Positions 52,610 to 61,864 of a stretch of DNA of 64,000 nt are shown here, in pieces (the first letter of the stretch is position 1; each line of letters begins with the position of its first letter). This DNA is from Vibrio mediterranei. GTDB taxonomy: Bacteria; Pseudomonadota; Gammaproteobacteria; Enterobacterales; Vibrionaceae. The stretch spans positions 85,360 to 149,359 of the forward strand of contig NZ_FLLQ01000010.1 of assembly GCF_900088415.1 (NCBI RefSeq), given 5' to 3'. Made by a program: the position numbers and the translations under genes. A model generated the notes under the pieces. That model made no database searches. It was not told the origin of the DNA and saw nothing but the letters and a program-made list of their open reading frames with translations.

Positions 52610-53452
52610 ATGTGTGAATTGCTTGGCATGAGTGCAAATGTGCCAACAGATATCTGTTTCAGCTTTACCGGTTTGATTCAACGGGGTGGCAACACCGGCC
52701 CTCACAAAGATGGCTGGGGTATAACCTTTTATGAAGGGAAAGGTTTTAGAACCTTTAAAGATCCTCAACCGAGTTGTGATTCGAAAATTGCGGAGTTGGT
52801 TCAAAATTATCCGATAAAGAGTCGTGCAGTTGTTAGTCATATACGACAAGCGAACCGTGGTCAGGTTAATCTAGAAAATACGCACCCATTCACGCGTGAA
52901 CTATGGGGACGCTATTGGACATTCGCACACAATGGTCAGCTTAGTGACTATCAAGGACTAGAGACTGGTCACTTTCGTCCAGTGGGCGAAACTGACAGTG
53001 AATTGTCGTTTTGTTGGCTGCTGCGAAAATTGGATGAGCGCTTTCCTGAACCACCGCAAGATATGATGGCGATGTTCGCGTACATTTCCGAATGTTGTGA
53101 TGAATTACGAGAATACGGTGTCTACAACATGTTGTTAAGTGATGGTGAGTTTGTGATGACCTATTGCACTAACCATTTGTACTGGATCACGCGTAAAGCC
53201 CCATTTGGTAAAGCTACTTTACTCGATGAAGATGTGACGATTAACTTCCACGAAGAGACGACACCTAACGATGTGGTGACGGTTGTTGCGACTCAACCGC
53301 TGACTAGCAATGAGAGTTGGCATCGAATGAAGCCTGGTGAATTTAACCTGTTTCATTTTGGGGAGTTAGTCGCCAGCAATGTTGATGAGTTAAAAGACGT
53401 GGAGTTTGCGGAAGCAAAGCCTGCAAGCCAAGCGCCTACTGAGCCATTATAA
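52610..53452 (+). CDS. yafJ: Class II glutamine amidotransferase-like protein (YafJ)
   Basis: The 280-aa protein begins with M-C-E-L-L-G, Cys2 being the N-terminal nucleophile of the Ntn-hydrolase glutaminase fold after Met removal, and shows R-G-G-N-T-G-P-H-K-D-G-W-G near residue 26, H-I-R-Q-A near 77 and F-A-H-N-G near 103. It is the YafJ family; the acceptor substrate is not known to me. The position after gmhA is conserved with E. coli. TAGGGA precedes the ATG. Confidence 0.92.
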   Translation: MCELLGMSANVPTDICFSFTGLIQRGGNTGPHKDGWGITFYEGKGFRTFKDPQPSCDSKIAELVQNYPIKSRAVVSHIRQANRGQVNLENTHPFTRELWGRYWTFAHNGQLSDYQGLETGHFRPVGETDSELSFCWLLRKLDERFPEPPQDMMAMFAYISECCDELREYGVYNMLLSDGEFVMTYCTNHLYWITRKAPFGKATLLDEDVTINFHEETTPNDVVTVVATQPLTSNESWHRMKPGEFNLFHFGELVASNVDELKDVEFAEAKPASQAPTEPL

Positions 53453-53476
53453 GCCCACATCAAACTGGGACATAAG

Positions 53477-53509
53477 AAAAAAGCGAGTGATTACATCACT
53501 CGCTTTTTT
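53477..53509. terminator. Bidirectional intrinsic terminator
   Basis: A 13-bp perfect stem (53477-53489 with 53497-53509) closes a 7-base loop, six A before and six T after, between converging yafJ and purN. Confidence 0.94.
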
Positions 53510-53536
53510 GATATTTACTCGTTGTGATTTACAGGG

Positions 53537-54175
53537 TTATTTGTCTGCGTAGCCTTGAGGGCCAAGTTCTAAACCATCCAACATCGCTTTACTGCCATCC
53601 ATAGATAAGCGGCCTTCTACAAACCATTTTACAACCAGCGGATAGATCTTATGTTCCTGACTTTGAACACGCTGTTCTAGTGTTTCAATCGTATCATCAT
53701 CGAATACTGGAACTTTAGCTTGCAAGATAATTGGACCACCATCTAGCTTCTCAGTAACAAAATGGATACTGGTGCCATGGTGTTCATCACAGTTATCAAT
53801 CGCACGTTGATGTGTGTGCAAACCTGGATATTTTGGTAACAGCGAAGGGTGAATGTTGATCATTCGTCCCATGTAGTGGCGTACAAACTCGCCACTTAAG
53901 ATACGCATGTAGCCTGCTAGTACCAATAAGTCAGGTTTGTGCACGTCAATGCGACGCATCAGTTCAGCATCAAACGCTTCACGTGTTTCACTTAATTTCG
54001 GGTCAAGGAACTCAGCCTCCGCTCCTGCCTTCCGTGCACGTTCTAAGGCGAAAGCGGACTCTTTGTTTGAGAATACCGCTCGAACCTTGGCGTTTTCGAT
54101 GGTGGACTCACAAGCGTCAATAATCGCCTGTAAGTTGGTACCATTCCCTGAAACTAAAACAACAATATTCTTCAT
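53537..54175 (-). CDS. purN: Phosphoribosylglycinamide formyltransferase
   Basis: PurN transfers formyl from 10-formyl-THF to GAR, the third purine step. The 212-aa protein has the N-terminal V-L-V-S-G-N-G-T-N-L-Q-A-I (about 5-17), the L-V-L-A-G-Y-M-R-I-L segment near residue 83, catalytic Asn and His in I-N-I-H-P-S-L-L-P (about 104-112), and Asp near residue 144. It is the second gene of purMN, starting 4 bases after the purM stop. Confidence 0.97.
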   Translation of the reverse strand: MKNIVVLVSGNGTNLQAIIDACESTIENAKVRAVFSNKESAFALERARKAGAEAEFLDPKLSETREAFDAELMRRIDVHKPDLLVLAGYMRILSGEFVRHYMGRMINIHPSLLPKYPGLHTHQRAIDNCDEHHGTSIHFVTEKLDGGPIILQAKVPVFDDDTIETLEQRVQSQEHKIYPLVVKWFVEGRLSMDGSKAMLDGLELGPQGYADK

Positions 54176-54179
54176 GAAA

Positions 54180-55220
54180 CTAATTGATCTCTACTTGCTC
54201 TTCACCAGCTTGTGCAGTCGCGATCTCACCAATTACCCATGCGTTTTCGCCTTCAGCTTTTAATAGTTCAACTGCTGCCTCTGCCTGATCTTTTGGCAGA
54301 GCAACAATTAGGCCTACGCCACAGTTGAAGGTACGGTACATCTCAAATGTATCAACATTACCTTTCTCTTGTAGCCAGTTGAAGATTGCTGGCCATTCCC
54401 AGCTCTTGCCGTCAATCACAGCTTTTGTTCCTTCAGGAAGTACGCGAGGGATATTTTCCCAGAAACCACCACCTGTGATGTGTGAGATTGCATGGATATC
54501 GTGTTCAGCGATCATTTTCAGAGCTGATTTGATATAAATTTTCGTCGGTTCTAGTAAGTGTTCACCAATTGTGCGTTCGCCTAGCATCTCGTTTTTATCT
54601 GCGCCAGATACTTCTAAGATCTTGCGTACAAGAGAGTAGCCATTTGAATGTGGGCCACTTGAACCAACCGCGATAAGTGCGTCACCGGCAGCGACTTTTG
54701 TACCGTCGATAACTTCTGATTTTTCAACGACGCCGACACAGAAACCAGCAACGTCGTAGTCTTCACCTTCATACATACCAGGCATTTCAGCCGTTTCGCC
54801 ACCAATAAGCGAACAACCAGCTTGGATACAACCTTCAGCGATACCAGATACCACATCAGCTGCAGTGTCTACGTCCAGTTTGCCTGTTGCGTAATAGTCG
54901 AGGAAGAACAATGGCTCTGCACCTTGAACAATCAAGTCATTCACACACATCGCAACCAGATCGATACCGATAGTGTCGTGTTTGTTCATATCTAGAGCTA
55001 GGCGCAGTTTGGTACCGACACCGTCTGTTCCAGATACGAGTACAGGCTCTTTGTATTTAGTTGGCAGCTCACATAAAGCACCAAATCCACCGATGCCTCC
55101 CATAACTTCAGGGCGACGAGTGCGCTTAACCGCGCCTTTAATACGGTCAACTAATGCGTTACCAGCATCAATATCTACACCAGCGTCTTTATAGCTTAGG
55201 GAAGTGTTGTTTCCGCTCAC
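54180..55220 (-). CDS. purM: Phosphoribosylformylglycinamidine cyclo-ligase (AIR synthetase)
   Basis: PurM closes the imidazole ring (FGAM to AIR), acting on the product of PurL (6395). The 346-aa protein has S-L-S-Y-K-D-A-G-V-D-I-D-A-G-N at the N-terminus, V-S-G-T-D-G-V-G-T-K-L (about 62-72) and G-L-I-V-A-L near the C-terminal end. The start is GTG, preceded by GAGGA. The operon with purN is under a PurR box at 55287 and is divergent from upp. Confidence 0.98.
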   Translation of the reverse strand: MSGNNTSLSYKDAGVDIDAGNALVDRIKGAVKRTRRPEVMGGIGGFGALCELPTKYKEPVLVSGTDGVGTKLRLALDMNKHDTIGIDLVAMCVNDLIVQGAEPLFFLDYYATGKLDVDTAADVVSGIAEGCIQAGCSLIGGETAEMPGMYEGEDYDVAGFCVGVVEKSEVIDGTKVAAGDALIAVGSSGPHSNGYSLVRKILEVSGADKNEMLGERTIGEHLLEPTKIYIKSALKMIAEHDIHAISHITGGGFWENIPRVLPEGTKAVIDGKSWEWPAIFNWLQEKGNVDTFEMYRTFNCGVGLIVALPKDQAEAAVELLKAEGENAWVIGEIATAQAGEEQVEIN

Positions 55221-55286
55221 GGGACAGTCCTCGATAAATAAATGGATGTGAAAAGCGGCGCTATTCTAACAGGGGTTTAAACAAAA

Positions 55287-55302
55287 AGGAAAACGTTTGC
55301 GT
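55287..55302. promoter_or_regulatory. PurR operator upstream of purMN
   Basis: The 16 bases at 55287-55302 match the PurR consensus (reverse form ANGAAAACGTTTGCGT) at every informative position. The core is identical to the purL box at 6237. Confidence 0.88.
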
Positions 55303-55465
55303 AAGAAATTACAAACTATTTTTGAGTGAGGGTAATCTGTTGATATAGGCCAGTTTAAGCGAGTAAATATGCGGAAAAAACACCATTAACCTATAATCTT
55401 GACTGAAATAGCGAAAGAAACCATGTATAATTTGCAGGTTTTGTTAAAAATTGCCGGAGTAGGAC

Positions 55466-56092
55466 ATGAAAGTTGTTGAAGTTAAACACCCTCTTGTGAA
55501 GCACAAACTGGGTTTGATGCGTGAAGGGGACATCAGCACAAAGCGTTTCCGTGAACTTGCTACAGAAGTAGGTAGCCTGTTGACGTATGAAGCGACCGCA
55601 GACTTTGAAACTGAGAAAGTAACTATTGAAGGTTGGAATGGTCCTGTTGAAGTAGACCAAATCAAAGGTAAGAAAGTGACCGTAGTGCCAATTCTTCGTG
55701 CTGGTCTAGGTATGATGGATGGCGTGCTTGAGCACATGCCAAGTGCACGTATCAGTGTTGTTGGTATCTACCGTGATGAAGAAACACTGGAGCCGGTACC
55801 TTACTTCAACAAGCTAGCGTCAAACATCGACGAGCGTATTGCGCTAGTTGTTGACCCAATGCTAGCAACGGGTGGTTCTATGATTGCAACCATCGACCTG
55901 CTGAAAGAAAAAGGCTGTAAAGCAATTAAAGTATTGGTTCTTGTTGCTGCTCCAGAAGGTATCGAAGCACTAGAAAAAGCTCACCCAGACGTTGAGCTAT
56001 ATACTGCTGCTATCGATGAGTGTCTGAATGACAAAGGCTACATCGTTCCTGGTCTAGGTGACGCGGGTGATAAGATTTTCGGTACTCAATAA
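55466..56092 (+). CDS. upp: Uracil phosphoribosyltransferase
   Basis: Upp salvages uracil to UMP with PRPP. The 208-aa protein matches the family fully: H-K-L-G-L-M-R (about 13-19), the PRPP loop V-D-P-M-L-A-T-G-G-S-M (about 130-140) and the C-terminal uracil site P-G-L-G-D-A-G-D near residue 194. It is divergent from purMN as in E. coli, but uraA is on the opposite strand here. A TATAAT at 55426 lies about 35 bases upstream of the start. Confidence 0.98.
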   Translation: MKVVEVKHPLVKHKLGLMREGDISTKRFRELATEVGSLLTYEATADFETEKVTIEGWNGPVEVDQIKGKKVTVVPILRAGLGMMDGVLEHMPSARISVVGIYRDEETLEPVPYFNKLASNIDERIALVVDPMLATGGSMIATIDLLKEKGCKAIKVLVLVAAPEGIEALEKAHPDVELYTAAIDECLNDKGYIVPGLGDAGDKIFGTQ

Positions 56093-56116
56093 TTAAGAGT
56101 CTGATGATTTAAAAAG

Positions 56117-56145
56117 AAAAAGGCTGACAATTGTCAGCCTTTTTT
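56117..56145. terminator. Bidirectional intrinsic terminator
   Basis: A perfect 28-bp palindrome (56117-56130 with 56131-56144) with A and T runs separates converging upp and uraA. It forms a stem with essentially no extra loop. Confidence 0.9.
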
Positions 56146-56158
56146 GCGTTCGGAGTAA

Positions 56159-57400
56159 TTAATCTTCCATTTGAGCATTATCAACCATTTTATTCTCACC
56201 TAGGTCATGAGGAAGAATCTGGTTAAGAACAATCGCCACAATACCGCACAAACTCACACCTTGAAGGCTGAAGTCGCCAATACCAAATGCCATGCCTCCA
56301 ATACCGAATACTAATGTGATAGCGACAATCACTAAGTTGCGGGATTTATGCAAATCAACATTGTTCTTAATCAGTGTATTCAGACCTACAGTAGCGATAG
56401 AGCCAAACAGTAAGATCATGATACCGCCCATTACAGGAACGGGGATGGTTTGTAAAATAGCACCAAGCTTACCTACCAATGCTAAGACGATCGCAGTCAC
56501 TGCTGCCCAGGTCATGATAACCGGGTTGAATGCTTTGGTTAGCATCACAGCACCAGTTACCTCACTGTAGGTGGTGTTTGGCGGAGCACCTACCATAGAG
56601 GCTGCGATTGTTGCTACGCCGTCACCTGTGATAGTGCGATGAAGCCCTGGTTTCTTCAAATAATCTTTACCAGTAACGTTCGAGATGGCTAGCATATCAC
56701 CAACGTGTTCAACCGCTGGTGCAATCGCAACAGGCAACATAAACAGAATTGCATTGATGTTAAATTCGGGAGTAGTGAAGTTTGGCATCGACAGCCAAGA
56801 CGCTTGAACAACAGGAGTAAAGTCAACGACACCAAATGCTAAGCTAGTGACATATCCCGCCACGATTCCGCTGAAAATAGGCAGAAGCTTAAGGAAACCT
56901 TTTGCAAAGACACTGACTGCAATCGTCACTAATAGCGAAATTGACGAAATCCATAGTGCGGCATTACCGTTGACGAGTTCAATGGCGCCATCGCCAGTTT
57001 TACCCAATGCCATGTTTACAGCAACTGGCGCTAGGCCAAGACCAATCACCATAATAACCGGGCCTACTACAACAGGCGGCAAAAGCTTATGAATGATCTC
57101 CACGCCTTTTGCTTTGATAACGGCACCCATTATGACGTAAACAACACCTGCGGCCATCAAGCCACCCATAGTGGCACCGACGCCCCAAGTTTGAACACCG
57201 AACATGATCGGAGCGATGAAAGCAAAAGAAGACGCTAGAAAAATAGGAACGCTACGACGGGTTATTAATTGGAACAACAGTGTGCCCACACCAGCTCCAA
57301 ACAGAGCAACGTTAGGATCTAACCCAGTAAGCAGCGGTACTAGGACTAAGGAACCAAACGCGACGAATAGCATTTGCGAACCTTGTAAGATAGTTTTCAT
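56159..57400 (-). CDS. uraA: Uracil permease (NCS2 family)
   Basis: UraA imports uracil with protons. The protein from this ATG is 413 aa with about 12-14 hydrophobic segments, A-S-S-F-A-F-I-A-P near residue 57, and the conserved P-A-V-E-H-V-G-D (about 229-236) and G-A-P-P-N-T-T-Y-S-E (about 269-278) motifs of the NCS2 substrate site. I prefer the ATG at 57400; a TTG 25 codons upstream yields a longer frame whose extra residues do not look like the family. It converges with upp rather than following it. Confidence 0.92.
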   Translation of the reverse strand: MKTILQGSQMLFVAFGSLVLVPLLTGLDPNVALFGAGVGTLLFQLITRRSVPIFLASSFAFIAPIMFGVQTWGVGATMGGLMAAGVVYVIMGAVIKAKGVEIIHKLLPPVVVGPVIMVIGLGLAPVAVNMALGKTGDGAIELVNGNAALWISSISLLVTIAVSVFAKGFLKLLPIFSGIVAGYVTSLAFGVVDFTPVVQASWLSMPNFTTPEFNINAILFMLPVAIAPAVEHVGDMLAISNVTGKDYLKKPGLHRTITGDGVATIAASMVGAPPNTTYSEVTGAVMLTKAFNPVIMTWAAVTAIVLALVGKLGAILQTIPVPVMGGIMILLFGSIATVGLNTLIKNNVDLHKSRNLVIVAITLVFGIGGMAFGIGDFSLQGVSLCGIVAIVLNQILPHDLGENKMVDNAQMED

Positions 57401-57674
57401 AGTTTGATATCCAAGCAAATAGAAGTTTTCACCCAAGGGCTTTGGGCAAATTGGCGCGATAATATCACTTTGCAATCGATTACTTAATGATCTTGGTAAA
57501 AAATCTGGATTATTTGTTAGTAAAACTTCGATACAAGGCCAGATATCGTGCTTTAGATCTTGATGGATAGGGGCTGTGGCAAAAAATATTAACCAAACCT
57601 TGAAGCACTTGGCTTGCTCCTGAACTCATACTTGCTTATCATTTCGACTTATATCTTTGTAATTTAGGATGCTT

Positions 57675-58898
57675 ATGCGTTATTTAGCTTGGTTGTTGGC
57701 AACAGTCTTTGTATTGCCAGCTTATGCATTGACCAAGGTTGATATTTACTCGACCGAAGTGGTGGTGAATTCTGAAGAACCGAATGCTGATGAAGTAGCT
57801 CGCCAGCAAGGCATGCTGGAAGTACTCATTAAAGCCAGCGGTGATTCGAAGGCGGCGGCTAATCCCGTGGTAAAGAAAGCACTAGGCAAGAGCTCCAGGT
57901 TCATTACACAGTTGGGTTATACGCAGCTAAATGGTGAGCAAGCATTAAGAATGACATTCAATAGTGAGCAAATTAATACTCTACTGAAGCAAGCTGATCT
58001 GTCTTCTTGGCCAATTGATCGTGCCAATGTCATGGTGTGGTTGGTCGAAGATGACGGTAGGGATCGCGCTATTACTTGGGAACATACCAATTCTGAAGCG
58101 GCGAATCAGCTAAGAAAAGAAGCAAAACGACGTGGGCTTCCAGTGACATTCCCTGTTGGTGATTTTGATGACATGACGGGAATTCAACCAACAGATTTGT
58201 GGGGAGGCTTTGTAGGCCCAATATCACAAGCAACTCAGCGTTATCCTGTAGATGCGGTGATGGTTGTAAGAGCTGAAGGTAGTAGTTTACGCTGGACACT
58301 ATACGACCAAGCACCAGAAACCTTAGGTCGAAACCAGTTAGAGCCTATCACTGGTTCAGCGTCAGGTGGCGTTGCAATGGCTAACCTTATCGATCAAGTC
58401 AGTGACTATTTCGCCTCTAAAAATGCAACAGTGATTAGCGGCGAAAGTGCAGGCACTGTTACTGTGTCTTTTATCGGTATGAAGAGTGCAGATGCGTTCT
58501 TTACTCTGGAACGTGCATTAGGCCGCTTAGCTTCGACGGCGAAAGTGGAAGTGGCTGAAGTTAAAGGTGATGAAGTCATTATCAGAGCTTACTTACTTGG
58601 TTCGATTGAGTCATTTGAACAAGAAGTACTTAAGCTTGGCTTAGTAAAGCTGGTTGAAGTTCTGCCGGAAGAAGCTGTGGTTGAGCCTGCTCCTACAGCT
58701 GTACCTGCGACTTTACCTGAGGTCGATAGCTCAACGGCAAATCCTGAGGCGAATACTCCAGCTCAGCCCGATACTGCTGAACCAGCAACAGTGTCGTCGG
58801 TTGATGAGGTTAATGTGGCTACGGACTCATCAGAGTCTACAGCGTCTACATCTGGCCTAATCGCTAAGCCACAACTGACTTTTGAATGGCTATACTAG
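57675..58898 (+). CDS. DUF2066 family secreted protein
   Basis: A 407-aa precursor with a signal peptide (about 1-18, ending A-Y-A), a conserved DUF2066 region (about 18-315, including V-M-V-W-L-V-E-D-D-G near residue 122) and a Pro/Ala/Thr/Ser-rich low-complexity C-terminal stretch (about 325-395) before the end F-E-W-L-Y. The ATG at 57675 follows AGGA at good spacing; one 2 codons upstream is also open. The function is unknown. Periplasmic location is inferred from the signal. It stands alone with its own terminator. Confidence 0.88.
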   Translation: MRYLAWLLATVFVLPAYALTKVDIYSTEVVVNSEEPNADEVARQQGMLEVLIKASGDSKAAANPVVKKALGKSSRFITQLGYTQLNGEQALRMTFNSEQINTLLKQADLSSWPIDRANVMVWLVEDDGRDRAITWEHTNSEAANQLRKEAKRRGLPVTFPVGDFDDMTGIQPTDLWGGFVGPISQATQRYPVDAVMVVRAEGSSLRWTLYDQAPETLGRNQLEPITGSASGGVAMANLIDQVSDYFASKNATVISGESAGTVTVSFIGMKSADAFFTLERALGRLASTAKVEVAEVKGDEVIIRAYLLGSIESFEQEVLKLGLVKLVEVLPEEAVVEPAPTAVPATLPEVDSSTANPEANTPAQPDTAEPATVSSVDEVNVATDSSESTASTSGLIAKPQLTFEWLY

Positions 58899-58921
58899 TT
58901 GAGGCGTAAATTTACAGGTTG

Positions 58922-58947
58922 AAAAAGGAGGCAATGCCTCCTTTTTT
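58922..58947. terminator. Intrinsic terminator after DUF2066 gene
   Basis: An 11-bp stem (58922-58932 with 58936-58946) with a 3-base loop, A-run and T-run. It can also serve the converging DUF2069 gene. Confidence 0.92.
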
Positions 58948-58979
58948 CTTGTTTCAAGAATTTCTTGTTCTTCAAAAGC

Positions 58980-59402
58980 CTACTCTTCGAAGCGCTGTTT
59001 TTCCTTTTTCTCTACCGAAGACAGTCTTGGTAGCTTAAGTCCAAGCTCCTTTCCTTTTAATCTGGCGTAGAGGATGTTTCCTGCGAAGGCCGAACAGGTG
59101 AGTAGAAGTTCTACTAATGCTAGCCAACGTTCTCCTTCATCGGCATAAAGCAGTGTTAGTGCATGCAGAAAATACAACATCAACACAAAGTTCGCCCAAG
59201 CGTGGGTATAAGGTTTTCCCGCGATAATACCCGGTAACGGTAATAGCAGCGGAATCATCCAAGCGATTGTAATCGCAGTGGGGCTAATGTGAGGATGTGG
59301 AGACAAATAGCCGTGCCAAACAGTGACCCAAGTTAGCAATGCTAAGTTGGCTGCCAGTGCAAAGATGCGCATGGTTTTGGTTTTAAAAGGGATTGCTATC
59401 AT
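58980..59402 (-). CDS. DUF2069 family membrane protein
   Basis: The 140-aa protein has about four hydrophobic segments (about 13-30, 43-60, 67-85 and 92-110) and a charged C-terminal tail with L-P-R-L. It matches DUF2069, a small integral membrane family of unknown function that sits next to wrbA in many gammaproteobacteria. It starts 7 bp after the wrbA stop, so it belongs to the bepA-arsC-wrbA transcription unit. An internal ATG 10 codons in is an alternative start. Confidence 0.85.
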   Translation of the reverse strand: MIAIPFKTKTMRIFALAANLALLTWVTVWHGYLSPHPHISPTAITIAWMIPLLLPLPGIIAGKPYTHAWANFVLMLYFLHALTLLYADEGERWLALVELLLTCSAFAGNILYARLKGKELGLKLPRLSSVEKKEKQRFEE

Positions 59403-59409
59403 GATTCCA

Positions 59410-59979
59410 TTACTTCAATTTTCTGGCGGTTTGTGCCAAGCGTTTTCCTAACGCAAAAGCTAGCTCTGACTCTTCAATACTAAGTTGTGTACTTGAATTT
59501 GCTACGTGTGATGCTCCGTAAGGCGTTCCACCGGTTGTCGTGGTATGTAACTGCGGCTCACTATAGGGAATACCTAAAATCATCATCCCGTGGTGCAACA
59601 GAGGAAGTAGCATACTCATGGCGGTGCTTTCTTGACCGCCATGTAATGAGGATGATGAGGTAAACACACATGCGGGTTTATCGATTAGGTCTCCAGCGAT
59701 CCATAAGCTGGTGGTTTGATCCCAAAAGTGCTTCAAAGGAGCAGCCATGTTGCCAAACCAAACTGGACTACCCATAGCTAAACCGTCGCATTGCTTTAGC
59801 TCCTTGATGGAGACGACCGGATCGCCACTGTTTGAGTCTGACTCTGTCGTCAACTCTTCCACTGTACGCAGAATAGCTTGGCATTGCTCGACTGATTCAA
59901 CCCCTCGCGCTATCGCACGAGCGAGTTGTTTGGTGCTTCCATGTCGACTGTAGTAAAGCACCAGAATTTGGCATGACAT
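59410..59979 (-). CDS. wrbA: WrbA-family NAD(P)H:quinone oxidoreductase
   Basis: WrbA is a flavodoxin-like FMN enzyme that reduces quinones by two electrons. The 189-aa protein has the FMN loop Y-Y-S-R-H-G-S-T (about 9-16), the G-S-P-V-W-F-G-N-M segment (about 69-77) and T-S-S-S-S-L-H-G-G-Q (about 107-116). The start overlaps the arsC stop as TAATG, so they are translationally coupled. This family sits beside the glutaredoxin-like ArsC gene in several Vibrio-type gene orders. Confidence 0.92.
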   Translation of the reverse strand: MSCQILVLYYSRHGSTKQLARAIARGVESVEQCQAILRTVEELTTESDSNSGDPVVSIKELKQCDGLAMGSPVWFGNMAAPLKHFWDQTTSLWIAGDLIDKPACVFTSSSSLHGGQESTAMSMLLPLLHHGMMILGIPYSEPQLHTTTTGGTPYGASHVANSSTQLSIEESELAFALGKRLAQTARKLK

Positions 59980-60329
59980 TATAGGATGTCTAGCACTTGC
60001 TCAGGCGGGCGGCCGTGCTTTGCTTTACCGTTGTTGATCACTATAGGACGCTCGATTAGCTTTGGATTATCAAACATAGCCTGAAACAGATGATCATCGG
60101 TCAGTGCCGGATCTGCTAGATTAAGCTCCTTGTAAATATCTTCTTTAGTACGCATCATCGCACGAACGCTTTCTAATTCCAGCTGACCAAAAATCTCTTT
60201 GAGCTTTTCTACTGTTGGTGGTGTATCTAGGTATTTAACTACTTCTGGTTGAATGCCTTTTTCTTCAAGAAGAGCAAGAGTTTGGCGGCTTTTAGAGCAA
60301 CGTGGATTATGAAAAATGGTGACTGACAT
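59979..60329 (-). CDS. arsC: ArsC-family arsenate reductase (YfgD-like)
   Basis: The 116-aa thioredoxin-fold protein has catalytic Cys11 in N-P-R-C-S-K-S-R and the conserved R-P-I-V and G-R-P-P segments (about residues 94 and 107). It resembles E. coli YfgD, next to bepA (yfgC) there too. Whether it reduces arsenate in vivo is not certain, because no ars operon genes are near. The 3' end overlaps wrbA. Confidence 0.9.
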   Translation of the reverse strand: MSVTIFHNPRCSKSRQTLALLEEKGIQPEVVKYLDTPPTVEKLKEIFGQLELESVRAMMRTKEDIYKELNLADPALTDDHLFQAMFDNPKLIERPIVINNGKAKHGRPPEQVLDIL

Positions 60330-60351
60330 AGATGGCTATTCCTTTTTGGTT

Positions 60352-61803
60352 TTATTGTAATGCCATGAAACGGTCACGTTGTACCAGCAATTGGTCAATA
60401 CGTGCGTCATAGCGAGCCTGTTTTAGGCTTCCTAACTCGGCCAGTTGACTAGCCTGAGAGTAAAGCTGAATAGATTTATCCCACTGAGCATTCAAGGCCA
60501 AGATTTCTGCGCGTGCAGCAAGATCTTCGGCGCTATTGCCTAGTTTAATGTTAGCTTCCGACAGCAAGTGCCAGCCATTAGTATCATTAGGGTGCTCGTG
60601 GGTGTAACGCTGGAGAACTTGAATCGCGTCTTTGTATTTTTCGCCTTTAAGTAACGCGTTGGCGTAGTTGATAGTAATGACTGGGTTATTAGGCTTAACG
60701 GTTAAGACTTCTTTCATCAGCTCGGCTGCCTTTTCAGGCTGCTTTTGAGCAATGTAAAGGTCGGATGCTGCATCTAGATAGAAATTGTTGTTTGGATCTT
60801 TCTTTAAAAGCTTGTCGAGTATTGCTTCAGCTTCATCGAGTTTATTAGTGTCTAGGTACACCAGGGCTTTGCCGTATTCGAAGGAGTCTTGAATTTTCGG
60901 TCCTGCTTTACGAGCGGTTCGCTCGAACCAATCCATTGCCGAAGCAGACTTAATTCCAGCATAGCGGGCTACAATTCTAGCCCGAGCCAGATGATAATTG
61001 ATTGATGGCTGTACTCGCAGCGGTGGGTAGCTCTGAGCTCGCTCACGAGTGTCGGTAATACGATCTTCTGGAAGTGGGTGAGTCAATAACATTGGTGGCG
61101 GCTTGCTTGCGTAACGATATTCGTCCGCAAGACGACCGAAGAAACGAGGCATGTCGTTGACGTCAAACTTGGCGCGAGCAAGAGTGGCAATGCCAAATCG
61201 GTCGGCCTCTTTTTCGTTACTGCGTGTATAGTTGATAGAAGCCTGCATCGAACCAGCAGTGGTCGCTGTAAGCGCTGCCATACCCGCTTGAGGGGCAGCT
61301 ATCGCTAATAAAAGTGAACCAACAAGTGCTGCAACAGTAGCGGGTGAACGGCGAGCTTCGTCTTCCATTCTACGAGCTAAGTGGCGCTGAGTGACGTGGG
61401 CGATTTCGTGCGCCATAACTGAGGCCAGCTCACTTTCAGTATGGGCGTGAAGGAACAGCCCCGTATGCAGTGCGACATAACCACCAAAGAACGCGAAAGC
61501 GTTTATGTTGCGGTCGCGTATCATAAAGAAAGTGAAAGGGGTCTTTACATCATTAGCACTGGAAACCAATCGATGGCCAATAGAATCAACGTACTCATTG
61601 AGCACTGGGTCATTAACAATTGGAGAGCTAGCGCGAATCATCCGCATATACGCATCACCATAAATGAGTTCTTGATCTATGGTCAACGTTGCCCCTGCTG
61701 CAGTTCCGATATCGGGAAGACCGAGTTCGGCATAGGCAACTTGAGGGACGCTTAATGCGGTAGCGACGCATAGGCAAATCAATGAACGGGCGCGTTTCAA
61801 CAT
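60352..61803 (-). CDS. bepA: Beta-barrel assembly-enhancing protease BepA
   Basis: BepA (YfgC) is a periplasmic M48 metalloprotease with TPR repeats that supports or degrades stalled outer membrane proteins such as LptD and interacts with the BAM complex. The 483-aa precursor has a signal peptide (about 1-25), zinc motif H132-E-I-A-H136, third ligand Glu in N-E-K-E-A-D-R-F-G near residue 197, and TPR repeats (about 310-470). It begins the leftward bepA-arsC-wrbA-DUF2069 cluster. A sigma-E-like promoter lies upstream. Confidence 0.95.
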   Translation of the reverse strand: MLKRARSLICLCVATALSVPQVAYAELGLPDIGTAAGATLTIDQELIYGDAYMRMIRASSPIVNDPVLNEYVDSIGHRLVSSANDVKTPFTFFMIRDRNINAFAFFGGYVALHTGLFLHAHTESELASVMAHEIAHVTQRHLARRMEDEARRSPATVAALVGSLLLAIAAPQAGMAALTATTAGSMQASINYTRSNEKEADRFGIATLARAKFDVNDMPRFFGRLADEYRYASKPPPMLLTHPLPEDRITDTRERAQSYPPLRVQPSINYHLARARIVARYAGIKSASAMDWFERTARKAGPKIQDSFEYGKALVYLDTNKLDEAEAILDKLLKKDPNNNFYLDAASDLYIAQKQPEKAAELMKEVLTVKPNNPVITINYANALLKGEKYKDAIQVLQRYTHEHPNDTNGWHLLSEANIKLGNSAEDLAARAEILALNAQWDKSIQLYSQASQLAELGSLKQARYDARIDQLLVQRDRFMALQ

Positions 61804-61835
61804 ACGACTGAGGTGACTCCTTAAAATGTGGTAGT

Positions 61836-61864
61836 TTTGACCATGAAATCCTAACTTGGTTTCC
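61836..61864 (-). promoter_or_regulatory. Candidate sigma-E promoter of bepA
   Basis: On the minus strand GGAAACC, 17 bases, then TCAAA, close to the sigma-E pattern GGAACTT-N16-TCAAA, about 33 bases upstream of the bepA ATG. bepA is a known sigma-E regulon member in E. coli. The -35 is imperfect (GGAAAC) and the spacer one base longer than usual. Confidence 0.6.

Noticed and set aside
57401..57475. TTG start adding 25 residues to UraA
   Set aside because: The extra residues are not like other uracil permeases, and an ATG lies right before the first helix.
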